This document shows positions 36,488 to 43,277 of a stretch of DNA of 64,000 nucleotides, in pieces; the first letter of the stretch is position 1; every line of letters starts with the position of its first letter. Below the pieces are notes generated by a model. It had not been told where the DNA came from and did not search any database. It saw only the letters and a program-made list of their open reading frames with translations. The DNA comes from Sulfurimonas gotlandica GD1 (GTDB lineage Bacteria > Campylobacterota > Campylobacteria > Campylobacterales > Sulfurimonadaceae): positions 682,001-746,000 of the forward strand of contig NZ_AFRZ01000001.1 in the NCBI RefSeq assembly GCF_000242915.1. The letters run 5' to 3'. The translations under genes were made by a program, and so were the position numbers.

Positions 36488-36543
36488 AAGAGCTAGAAAG
36501 TAGATTCATAACTGTTTAACCTTCAAGAAACTCTTTTTAAACT
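36488..36543. repeat. 56-bp imperfect direct repeat, right copy
   Basis: Partner of 26625-26680 (50 of 56 identical, six transitions). On the plus strand it holds the orphan tail ELESRFITV and stop of a 26201-like gene. On the minus strand it is the C-terminus of the intact small membrane gene at 36506-36667. Confidence 0.75.
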
Positions 36544-36667
36544 CAGCTTTTTTCTTGGCTTCATCTTCCTCGTGATATCTTCTGCCAAATGTTAAATCTA
36601 CAACTAAAAAAAGCACCAAAGTAGTAAATGCTGAAAAAGCTATCATCCCAATTTGGATATGTTCCAT
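36506..36667 (-). CDS. Small single-pass membrane protein, 53 aa
   Basis: Found by reading the minus strand; it is too short for many gene callers. The ATG (36667-36665) follows AAGGACTCACT, a good ribosome site. The protein starts MEHIQIGMIAFSAFTT, has one hydrophobic helix (about 7-25) and a charged cytoplasmic tail rich in Lys and Glu ending FKKSFLKVKQL. The shape recalls small CcoQ-like or toxin-like membrane peptides, but I cannot name it. Its C-terminal codons are conserved, with one replacement and synonymous changes, at 26645-26680, which supports real coding. Confidence 0.65.
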   Translation of the reverse strand: MEHIQIGMIAFSAFTTLVLFLVVDLTFGRRYHEEDEAKKKAEFKKSFLKVKQL

Positions 36668-36773
36668 AGTGAGTCCTTCATCTTTTATTTAGCACTATTG
36701 TATCACAAGGGGCACTATTTATATAAATATATATCCTCTAATAATTCACTCTTATTTAAAGTAAAAAAATCGC

Positions 36774-36802
36774 TTGATTATTTGACCGATATTGAATATT
36801 AT
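36774..36802 (+). promoter_or_regulatory. Candidate promoter of the 36.8-kb small-gene operon
   Basis: TTGATT (36774-36779), a 17-base spacer and TATTAT (36797-36802) parallel the promoter at 25945-25973, within a longer similar stretch. The first ribosome site, AAGGAGAGG, follows about 12 bases on. Confidence 0.5.
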
Positions 36803-36827
36803 ATAGCAACAAAGAAGGAGAGGTAAG

Positions 36828-36932
36828 ATGAAGTTACTTATGAACAAAGAGGTGTTTTATGTATTGGTTGGTAGCATGGAAATGGTTGACTATACTTTTA
36901 AGGTGTTAGAGCATGCGAGAGCTCTTATATAG
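36828..36932 (+). CDS. Short ORF, 34 aa
   Basis: An ATG behind AAGGAGAGG opens a 34-codon frame reading MKLLMNKEVFYVLVGSMEMV and onward to ALI. It ends two bases before the ATG of the next gene. The strong ribosome site and promoter argue for translation, as a leader peptide or a small protein. No family recognised. Confidence 0.45.
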   Translation: MKLLMNKEVFYVLVGSMEMVDYTFKVLEHARALI

Positions 36933-36934
36933 TT

Positions 36935-37150
36935 ATGGAGTGGTTAGCAGGTATGTATCAGGATTGGATACTGTCTATTAAATACTCAGGAATAAGAGAG
37001 TTTGTTGAGTCGTTGCCAGAACAAATGCCAACAGCACTTGATGCGCTTGTGTTTGTGATATTTATTAGTACTATGTGCGGGTTTTTAGTAATCGCTATTG
37101 ATAATGATGAATATCCCAGATTCAATGAGTTTTTAGATCAGGTACTATAA
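36935..37150 (+). CDS. Small membrane protein, 71 aa
   Basis: The protein has an amphipathic N-terminal part and one membrane helix (about residues 36-53), then a short acidic tail. Function unknown. It starts two bases after the 34-codon ORF and ends ten bases before the next gene, so the three appear to be one operon. Confidence 0.55.
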   Translation: MEWLAGMYQDWILSIKYSGIREFVESLPEQMPTALDALVFVIFISTMCGFLVIAIDNDEYPRFNEFLDQVL

Positions 37151-37160
37151 GGAGAATAAG

Positions 37161-37676
37161 ATGAGTGATAGCAGTGAAGGAAGTCTATTAGATTCAATAA
37201 TAGCTGGAGTTATAATTTTCTATTTTCTATTAGCGCTGATAATACTTTACCCTTTAGCCCCTGGTGGCATAATAGGGTTTGAGATATCTAAAGTGTTGAC
37301 TGATAATAGTGATATACATAAAGTATCTATTATAGTAGGAATGGTTGTGAACTTTTTTGTATATATGGGTGTGGCTAGGGCATTTTACTTAGATGTTCAT
37401 TCATTAGGTACAAAAATATATCTTTATCTGTTTAGTACAGGAGTTTTAGTACTTCTAAACACTTTTGTAGAGAATAAATTGCTGCAAACTTTTAATATAA
37501 AACTGAAAGAGACTATTCTATTTTTCTTGGACTTTGATAGGTGGTTTGTGGATAATGCTTTTGCCAATGGTCTTCTTATAGTTTTATATGGGTATGTTAG
37601 TTTTTGGATTATTGCTTTTTTGTATGGACTCTTTTTTGGTGAACCAAAGAGGAGAGGACCTAAGAAGTATATTTAG
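37161..37676 (+). CDS. Four-TM membrane protein, 171 aa
   Basis: An AAGGAG site (37149-37154) precedes the ATG. Four hydrophobic stretches (about 14-32, 54-70, 84-101 and 139-159) and a basic C-terminus (KRRGPKKYI) predict an inner-membrane protein. I do not recognise the family. As the last gene of the 36.8-kb operon, it may work with the smaller membrane proteins before it. Confidence 0.6.
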   Translation: MSDSSEGSLLDSIIAGVIIFYFLLALIILYPLAPGGIIGFEISKVLTDNSDIHKVSIIVGMVVNFFVYMGVARAFYLDVHSLGTKIYLYLFSTGVLVLLNTFVENKLLQTFNIKLKETILFFLDFDRWFVDNAFANGLLIVLYGYVSFWIIAFLYGLFFGEPKRRGPKKYI

Positions 37677-37717
37677 CAAAAAACTATGACTAATATTTAA
37701 TAAAGTCAAATACTACA

Positions 37718-37768
37718 TGCCACTTACGACACTATTATTTGACTTTTATATGTCACTTATGGCATAAT
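37718..37768 (+). promoter_or_regulatory. Promoter and double operator of the HTH-Fic pair
   Basis: TGCCACTTACGACA (37718-37731) and TGTCACTTATGGCA (37751-37764) are near-identical 14-mers with inverted outer arms, 33 bp apart, about three helical turns. Between and over them lie TTGACT (37739-37744), an 18-base spacer and CATAAT (37763-37768). The second site covers the spacer end and the -10. This is the expected layout for antitoxin autoregulation. Confidence 0.7.
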
Positions 37769-37787
37769 TAATAAAAAAGGATTCATT

Positions 37788-38168
37788 ATGCTTAGATTAG
37801 AATTAATCAATAAAACTGAACAAAGACGAAAGCAACTTAATATTACTATTGAGAATCTAGCAAAACTAAGTAATCTTGGTATAAGAACTCTGAATAGATT
37901 CTTTGCCGGTGATGATGTTAAACTAAGTACAGTTGAGAGTTTAACAAATATTCTCGGTCTTGATTTTGCAGGTAATGAGTCAGTACCACTAAAACAGTTA
38001 CAAAAACAAAGAGCCAAACAAAAAGCTATCTTTATGGCATCTTTAGTTCAAAGCACTTCTGCTCTTGAGATGCAGGGTTTAGAAAAAAATAGTTTAGAGA
38101 AAATAATTCATAAATTTGAAAAAGAGTTTTTAACGGGCTCATATAAAAACAGATTGTGGGTTGCATAA
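37788..38168 (+). CDS. HTH antitoxin-like protein (mobile mystery protein A type position)
   Basis: The 126-residue protein has an XRE-type helix-turn-helix near the N-terminus (about 18-60: LTIENLAKLSNLGIRTLNRF is not exact spacing, but NITIENLAKLSNLGIRTL is readable). A basic linker rich in Lys and Gln and a helical C-terminal part follow. Its stop shares one base with the start of the Fic gene (TAATG). DNA binding to the paired operator upstream and neutralisation of the Fic partner are the likely roles, by analogy with HTH-Fic toxin-antitoxin pairs. Confidence 0.8.
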   Translation: MLRLELINKTEQRRKQLNITIENLAKLSNLGIRTLNRFFAGDDVKLSTVESLTNILGLDFAGNESVPLKQLQKQRAKQKAIFMASLVQSTSALEMQGLEKNSLEKIIHKFEKEFLTGSYKNRLWVA

Positions 38169-38770
38169 TGATTGACAGCACTAAGCAGATTGATGATGCA
38201 ACGCCACTCAATGATATGTCAGGGTTAAAGCTCTCTCATTCAAAATCTTACACAATCAAAGAAATATATGTAAAAGAGGCAGAGAATATTGCAAATGCAA
38301 CTCTAAAATATCTATCTGCACAGCCTACTAAAAAAGACGCTCCTTTTAGTTATGAGTGGCTGCTCACACTTCATATGGAAATGTTTGGCGATGTATGGGA
38401 GTGGGCAGGTAAACTGAGACATAATGAACTATCAATTGGTGTAAAAGCTTATCTAGTTCCTACGGAGTTGAAAAAACTATCTGATGATATAGAGTATTGG
38501 ATTAAACACAAATCATTTGATGTATATGAAACTGCTACAAGAATACACCACAGAGCAGTACAAATCCATCCTTTTCAAAACGGTAACGGCAGATGGTCTA
38601 GAATGCTGGCAAACATCTATCTTCGTCAGAATGGCTTAATGCCAGTTAAATGGCAAGAAGATTTACTGGCTAAAGAGAATCCTAAAAGAAGTGATTACAT
38701 TAAGGCTTTGAAAAAAGCTGATGATGGAGATTACACAGATTTAATACAAATGCATACAATTACCTATTGA
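38168..38770 (+). CDS. Fic/DOC family protein (mobile mystery protein B type)
   Basis: The 200-residue protein has the complete Fic motif HPFQNGNGRWSR beginning at His134. The lead-in DDATPLNDMSGLK and the stretch MFGDVWEWAGKLR match the group named mobile mystery protein B, small Fic proteins found with an HTH partner on mobile elements. The expected activity is AMP transfer to a cellular target. I start at ATG 38168, which overlaps the antitoxin stop; an in-frame ATG at 38156 lies inside the antitoxin gene. No inhibitory helix is visible within the protein. Confidence 0.87.
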   Translation: MIDSTKQIDDATPLNDMSGLKLSHSKSYTIKEIYVKEAENIANATLKYLSAQPTKKDAPFSYEWLLTLHMEMFGDVWEWAGKLRHNELSIGVKAYLVPTELKKLSDDIEYWIKHKSFDVYETATRIHHRAVQIHPFQNGNGRWSRMLANIYLRQNGLMPVKWQEDLLAKENPKRSDYIKALKKADDGDYTDLIQMHTITY

Positions 38771-38807
38771 TTATTAAATGCTCTTTAGTTATTTGATTGG
38801 TTTCTAA

Positions 38808-39140
38808 CTATCCTGCATTAAGTGTCAATGCATTATTACTAAAAAATAATTTTTTAGTAAATTCTTTTTTATTCTTTTCCCACCATTTTTTACAGCTCGG
38901 AATACTATTTTTACCATCTACTGTTCCAAAAGCCACCTGCTCTGCATTAGAGACTTTTGAAGCACGTAAAAAATCAATTACAAGCTCCTCTCCAATTATT
39001 TCTTGCAATCTCTTTGAGGGTAGCATGACAGCACCAAACTGTATAGTTGTACTATCATTACTATATATTGATTGTATACTATATTTAATATGAGAATATC
39101 TTGTTTTTGGCGTGTTGATATACGCACACTTCCAAATTTC
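38808..39140 (-). pseudogene. Start-less reading frame, probably a decayed gene
   Basis: The frame is open on the minus strand from 39140 to 38808 (about 110 codons). It reads like protein throughout, including 38 codons before its first ATG (39026), for example YSIQSIYSNDSTTIQFGAVM. An in-frame TGA precedes it. A second frame just upstream (MTSRMHFEKFGSVRISTRQK) overlaps and could be the missing 5' part after a frameshift. The family is not recognised. A plus-strand ORF over the same bases looks like a shadow. Confidence 0.4.
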
Positions 39141-39159
39141 TCAAAATGCATGCGTGATG

Positions 39160-39495
39160 TCACATTATTTGTGTTCCATTTGGCTTTTTGTCATATGGTA
39201 CTGCACTGAACAAATCAAGGAACATCTCTGCATCACCAAGAGAATATTTATCTATAAATCTTCCCATAGACTGAACTAAAAAGTTGTACTCCAAGACAAT
39301 ATATTTATCATAATTATTCTCATAGTAAACGCATGGAAGCATGGAGATATTTTCGTCTTTAAGGATCTTATGATTTTCCTCAAGTTCAGCATAAACAAAT
39401 TTAAAAAAGAAAAACATTTTAGTCTCACTACTCAACAATCCACCAACGTCCAGGGCACTTTGAAACTCATAGTTTCCGTACAATTCTTCTATCAT
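39160..39495 (-). CDS. Hypothetical protein, 111 aa
   Basis: Unrecognised soluble protein, acidic and rich in aromatic residues (KMFFFFKFVYAELEEN). A good ribosome site, AGGAGTAGG, precedes the ATG by two to five bases. It lies just upstream of the decayed frame at 38808-39140 on the same strand, so the two may once have been an operon. Confidence 0.55.
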   Translation of the reverse strand: MIEELYGNYEFQSALDVGGLLSSETKMFFFFKFVYAELEENHKILKDENISMLPCVYYENNYDKYIVLEYNFLVQSMGRFIDKYSLGDAEMFLDLFSAVPYDKKPNGTQIM

Positions 39496-40419
39496 TTCCT
39501 ACTCCTAATTTTAAAAAGATTCATAACTTTATAGCTTCTCGGCTTAAAGAAATATAAACATTTTATATATATTTACTACATATTTTTAGTATCATTTTCT
39601 AGGTGGATTCACATGGATTCATAAGGACAAGTGTGGACATATGGAATGAGCAAAAAAGAATTTTGAAATTCTTTTTTATACTTTTAGAAAAGCTTGAAAT
39701 TAAAGAATTTCTACTATTTACATTAAGTTAGGTGTCTTGAATTTTAAGGCAATTATAAAAGAGCGTAAAATTTTGAAATTTTAAAATATATGAACAAAGG
39801 GATATACCTTTATATATATTATATATATTGCTTTATAGATTAAAAAAATTGATATTTTTACCTGTAAAAATCAATTCCAAAAAAAATCAAGATGATAATT
39901 ATTAAAAAAGTTGAAGTAATATTTTAAATGACGAGATTAATTATATTATATTGAAAATGGAGCAAGATCTATAACAAAAATTATGACACTCAAGTCTAGC
40001 ATCTATAAAATATTGATGCTGATTCTTGTTTTTTTAGTAAGCAAAGAATTTATTGTTGGAGATAATCTCATAATATGTGCAAATGCTTAAACTTTAAAGA
40101 CATGAATTTTCAAAAATCAGAGTATTCATACCAACTAAGGTACAATAAATTTAAGTGGCGTACAATCTGTTTTATATCATGCTCATTTACCCATCAATTA
40201 AGCAAAAAATATTCCTTCTAGACTATATAGAACACCATTTATCGATAAATTAATCTTACTTATCTATAAATAGCATATAAGGTTATACTAACTAGTGTAT
40301 TTAATTAAATATAGAGATAGTATAATCTAGCACACTGTAAAAGCTTATTCGATGTTATTTGTGGCTATTCATGTATAGTAAAAAGGCAGGATTTTAAACT
40401 CAATAGTGACTTGTAATAT
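39496..40419. other. 924-bp region without a convincing gene
   Basis: The stretch is very AT-rich and holds stop codons in all frames at short intervals. The only short frame of note is at about 39985-40092 on the plus strand (MTLKSSIYKILMLILVFLVS, 35 codons, one hydrophobic segment), but it lacks a well-placed ribosome site. GGATTCACA and GGATTCATA stand in tandem near 39605. It may hold regulatory DNA, an RNA or decayed genes; I see nothing firm. Confidence 0.3.
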
Positions 40420-41130
40420 TTACACTGGTATGTTATATTTAATAGCAAATTGGTGAAATATATATAGTTGTTTTTTTACATTCTTTTGTAGTTCAGATAA
40501 AGAAAATAAAATTTCATATACAGTTAATTCATCTAATTCATCTTCAACCCATTTCAATAAATATTCTTTATCACTTTTTTTAAACTCAACTACATGTTTA
40601 AAATTTGGGTTATCTGATAATTGATAATTTTCAATAGCTTTCGTAAAGTCATCTTTTAAAGTTTTTGGATTAAACTCTATATTTTGTGTTGTTAAATAAT
40701 CTAAAAAGCTAGATAAAAAAATCAGAATCCGTTCACCTCTTCCTGTCCATAAATTTGACAATATGTCAAAAAATTTCTGGCCTTTAATTTTTTCTATTTT
40801 TAATCCCACTGCATACATGGCATTTTGTTTGTCTTGAAAGTTTATCAAAACTTTTTTTAATTCATCTTCTTTATTTTTTTTAAATATATCTTCTTTTACT
40901 TCTGCATATATTTGATCAATCTCTGGATTTATTGTTCCTTCATTCAATATTAACCAAGATAGTGAAACTTTCCATTTCTTAACCATAGTTTTAATCGCCA
41001 CAATAGATGGTTCGTTCCTTTCACTTTCCCAGTTGCTAACAGTTCTTTGATTTACATCAAGCTCTTTGCCAAAATCACTTTGACTCAATCCAGCTTGCTC
41101 TCTGATAATTTTTATTTTATTCCCTAACAA
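40420..41130 (-). CDS. XRE-family transcriptional regulator (phage-repressor type)
   Basis: The 236-residue protein has an N-terminal Cro/CI-type helix-turn-helix (about 5-60) with AGLSQSDFGKELDVNQRTVSN. A longer C-terminal helical part follows without the Ser-Lys dyad of LexA-type self-cleaving repressors. It is transcribed away from the AlpA-type gene, and the space between holds GGTA/TACC inverted repeats. Position at the right end of the island fits a master repressor that keeps excision or transfer genes off. Effector of the C-terminal part is unknown. Confidence 0.82.
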   Translation of the reverse strand: MLGNKIKIIREQAGLSQSDFGKELDVNQRTVSNWESERNEPSIVAIKTMVKKWKVSLSWLILNEGTINPEIDQIYAEVKEDIFKKNKEDELKKVLINFQDKQNAMYAVGLKIEKIKGQKFFDILSNLWTGRGERILIFLSSFLDYLTTQNIEFNPKTLKDDFTKAIENYQLSDNPNFKHVVEFKKSDKEYLLKWVEDELDELTVYEILFSLSELQKNVKKQLYIFHQFAIKYNIPV

Positions 41131-41165
41131 ATTATTGCCTTTAATTTTTATTTTAGAATTTTAAT

Positions 41166-41217
41166 GGTACTATACCCCAAAAGATGGTATAAACTTGTAT
41201 TATTTCTAAGTATACCA
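41166..41217. promoter_or_regulatory. Candidate operators between the XRE gene and alpA-like gene
   Basis: GGTACTATACC (41166-41176) is an inverted repeat GGTA-N3-TACC. A second GGTAT (41186-41190) and a TATACC (41211-41216) form a wider inverted pair. These lie 36-90 bp upstream of the XRE start and in the divergent gap, a typical repressor operator position. Confidence 0.5.
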
Positions 41218-41290
41218 AAAAGTAGGTGAAAAAACAATTAGAATTTTATTGAATCAAAAGAAGAGAGAATATATAAAAAAGTAAGTTGAA

Positions 41291-41318
41291 CGAACTAAGA
41301 GTTGCCACTCTTGGTTCG
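41291..41318 (+). terminator. Strong hairpin with T-rich tail before the alpA-like gene
   Basis: CGAACTAAGAGT, loop TGCC, then ACTCTTGGTTCG forms a 12-bp stem with one G-U pair, followed by TTTATTTT. It lies 43 bp before the alpA-like ATG and has no plus-strand gene upstream. It could be an attenuator in the leader of that gene or the end of a small RNA. Confidence 0.6.
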
Positions 41319-41361
41319 TTTATTTTCACATTTCAACCACCATAGCATATGAGGAAAAAAC

Positions 41362-41550
41362 ATGAAGCGTAGTATATCAAAAGATGATAATTTAATGAAG
41401 CTGCAACAAGTTATCAATAAAGTTGCAATAAGTAGATCCGAACTATATAAATTAATTGCTCTAAATAAATTTCCTCCGCAAATAAAAATTGGAAAGATGA
41501 GTAGATGGCTTGAAAAAGATATTATAAACTGGATTCAATCTCATGTTTAA
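41362..41550 (+). CDS. AlpA-family DNA-binding regulator
   Basis: This 62-residue winged-helix protein of the MerR/AlpA type resembles excisionases and prophage activators. The core INKVAISRSELYKLIALNKF followed by PPQIKIGKMSRWLEKDIINW is the family pattern. A good site, GAGGAAAAAAC, precedes the ATG. In P4-like islands AlpA activates the integrase and assists excision, which fits its location near the right end. A hairpin and repressor operators lie upstream. Confidence 0.85.
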   Translation: MKRSISKDDNLMKLQQVINKVAISRSELYKLIALNKFPPQIKIGKMSRWLEKDIINWIQSHV

Positions 41551-41615
41551 ATACTATGGAACAAGTGGGGATAGAACTAGGTTTATATCACATGCTTCTT
41601 GTAAATTTGCTGTAA

Positions 41616-41636
41616 AGTTGTACTTAAAAATGTACT
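41616..41636. repeat. Further copy of the GTAC repeat
   Basis: AGTTGTACTTA at 41616-41626 is identical to the copies at 22402 and 22476, with a TGTACT at 41631-41636. It stands about 45 bp before the winged-helix gene. TATGGAACA at 41555-41563, a word from the GGAACA family, lies just upstream. Confidence 0.6.
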
Positions 41637-41678
41637 CATTGCATAACATTAGTGATAATTATATAGGATTTTTTTTTC

Positions 41679-42266
41679 ATGGATAAGGATAGACGCTTTG
41701 AGGGTATATGGATACCAAAAGAAATATGGTTATCTAATGAATTAACAACACAGGAAAAAATATTTTTTGTAGAGATTAAAAGCTTAGACAATAAAGATGG
41801 TTGCTTTGCAAGTAATGGGTATTTTGCTGACTTTTTTAAAATATCTAAAACAAGAGTGTCTCTAGTCATAAAAAGTTTAATCGAAAAACGTTATATAAAA
41901 TCTACAATTGTATACAAAGAGGGTACTAAACAAATATTAAAGAGGGTACTTAATGTTTCTTTTACACCCTCTATAACAAAAGTTAAGGATCCTATAGAAG
42001 AAAAGTTAAAAGATAATAATACACTTAATAATATATTTAATAATACAACTACTCTTAGGAGAGAAACTTTTAAAGCTTTTAAAGAGAGGTTCATAAAAGA
42101 TAACTCAAATAATAAGTTTTATACACGAGGCATAGGCTGGGAGACATATACAGCATTTATTATAAATGAAGAACGGCTAATATTTAACACGGTAAGTCAT
42201 AAAATTTTAGATAAGAATGAGGCTTTTGAAGTATGGAAGTATTTGTACAAAGAAAGTATAGTTTAA
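41679..42266 (+). CDS. Winged-helix protein, plasmid/phage replication-like
   Basis: The 195-residue protein has an N-terminal helix-turn-helix region (about 8-85) of the HTH_36 sort: IWIPKEIWLSNELTTQEKIF and DFFKISKTRVSLVIKSLIEK. The C-terminal half has no recognised domain. Similar proteins sit near replication or excision genes of phages and integrative elements, so a role in element control is likely, but I cannot separate replication from regulation. The gene lies 129 bp after the alpA-like gene and is the last before attR. Confidence 0.6.
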   Translation: MDKDRRFEGIWIPKEIWLSNELTTQEKIFFVEIKSLDNKDGCFASNGYFADFFKISKTRVSLVIKSLIEKRYIKSTIVYKEGTKQILKRVLNVSFTPSITKVKDPIEEKLKDNNTLNNIFNNTTTLRRETFKAFKERFIKDNSNNKFYTRGIGWETYTAFIINEERLIFNTVSHKILDKNEAFEVWKYLYKESIV

Positions 42267-42739
42267 TTTATATATTAAATAAATTATTTTACACTCTCAT
42301 AAAATGCGTCTTATATTGTATAATATATTTTAGTAAAGACTTATAATTCATATTATAGATATCTTAGTAGAATACCTGTGAATAAAATTAATGTAGAGTA
42401 TTTTATGAGTGATAGTATACAATATATTATAAATTTCATTATGGATAACACCATAAATAGCTCAAAACGAAATTTCAAAAGGATGTTTTGTTTTTAGCTG
42501 CTGTATTATTTTAAAAAGAGTATTTGATATCACTGGTACATTTTCAATAAGTACAGTTTTAGGTACAACTTTTAAATAATTAACAAAAAACCTCTAAATA
42601 TAGGTAAGCTTATGTTCTCCACAGCTCCACCATTATTCAATCCAATCCACCAAATTTAAAATATTAAAAACTAAAACTCTAAAGAAACCATAATACCTTT
42701 TGATACAATACACAAATAAAAAATTATCAAGGATTAATA
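42267..42739. other. Right end of the island, no gene seen
   Basis: The 473-bp gap holds the right attachment site (42615-42635) and GTAC motifs close to it: GGTACA (42535), AAGTACAGTT (42549-42558) and AGGTACAACT (42561-42570). These are degenerate forms of the integrase-side repeats, suitable as right-arm recombinase sites. No open frame of note was found. Confidence 0.5.
42615..42635 (+). repeat. Right attachment site (attR)
   Basis: Exact 21-bp copy of 22309-22329 in the same orientation, with different bases immediately before and after. No other tmRNA sequence surrounds it. It marks the right boundary of the island; the Sel1 gene beyond it belongs to the original chromosome or to an older insertion. 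Confidence 0.88.
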
Positions 42740-43255
42740 ATGATTAAAATTTTTATGAGCGTAGGATTACTATTTAGCATAAACTTATTTGCCAGTACAG
42801 GTCATGACCACTCTCATCATGGTACGAAAAAAGGCACTCAAGAAAAGGTAAAAGCTTACATTAAAGCATGCGACGACGGAGATATGAAGAGTTGTAATAA
42901 TTTAGCAGTTTTATATGATCTTGGTGAAGTTGTAAAACAAGATAAGAAAAAAGCCATTGAGCTTTACACTAAAGCTTGTAATGGTGGAAGTAAGTATAGT
43001 TGTAATACTCTAGGAAATATGTATTTTAAAGGGGACTCAATGGTACAAAACAAAACTAAAGCGATTGAGTTCTACACTAAAGCTTGTGATGCTGGAAATG
43101 ATTACAGTTGTAATAATCTAGCAATAATCTACATCAGAGGCGATGGAGTAAAACAAGACAAAGAAAAAGCAAAAGAGTTGTTTTTTAAAGCCTGTGATAG
43201 CGGAAATATTGGTGCTTGTAAGAATTATAAAAAACTAAATGAATCAAGTAAATAA
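42740..43255 (+). CDS. Secreted Sel1-repeat, cysteine-rich protein
   Basis: The 171-residue periplasmic or secreted protein begins with a signal peptide (MIKIFMSVGLLFSINLFA), then a His-rich patch GHDHSHHG, and three to four Sel1-like repeats of 36 residues (about 42-160). Each repeat carries a spaced pair of cysteines, as in the Helicobacter Hcp family (KACDAGNDYSCNNLA). The repeats form helix pairs held by disulfides and serve in protein contacts. AAGGA precedes the ATG. It is the first gene past attR. Confidence 0.85.
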   Translation: MIKIFMSVGLLFSINLFASTGHDHSHHGTKKGTQEKVKAYIKACDDGDMKSCNNLAVLYDLGEVVKQDKKKAIELYTKACNGGSKYSCNTLGNMYFKGDSMVQNKTKAIEFYTKACDAGNDYSCNNLAIIYIRGDGVKQDKEKAKELFFKACDSGNIGACKNYKKLNESSK

Positions 43256-43277
43256 TAGTTAAAAGTTTGAGGTGAAT

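Larger units (their letters stand above)
22309..42635. mobile_element. ssrA-integrated genomic island, about 20.3 kb
   Basis: The element is bounded by the 21-bp direct repeats at 22309-22329 and 42615-42635. A tyrosine recombinase starts 157 bp inside the left repeat. The right end carries phage- or plasmid-like control genes (XRE repressor, AlpA-type protein, winged-helix protein). The cargo is non-housekeeping: two Fic proteins, a WD40-caspase with its partner, two c-di-GMP enzymes, small membrane proteins and several remnants. No conjugation, capsid or terminase genes were seen, so the island is probably mobilised by others or is decayed. Confidence 0.85.

Noticed and set aside
38797-39093. 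98-codon plus-strand ORF after the second Fic gene
   Set aside because: It is antisense to a more protein-like frame, has no ribosome site and a composition typical of a shadow frame.
39985-40092. 35-codon hydrophobic ORF in the large island gap
   Set aside because: No ribosome site at a useful distance and no recognisable family; mentioned in the region note only.
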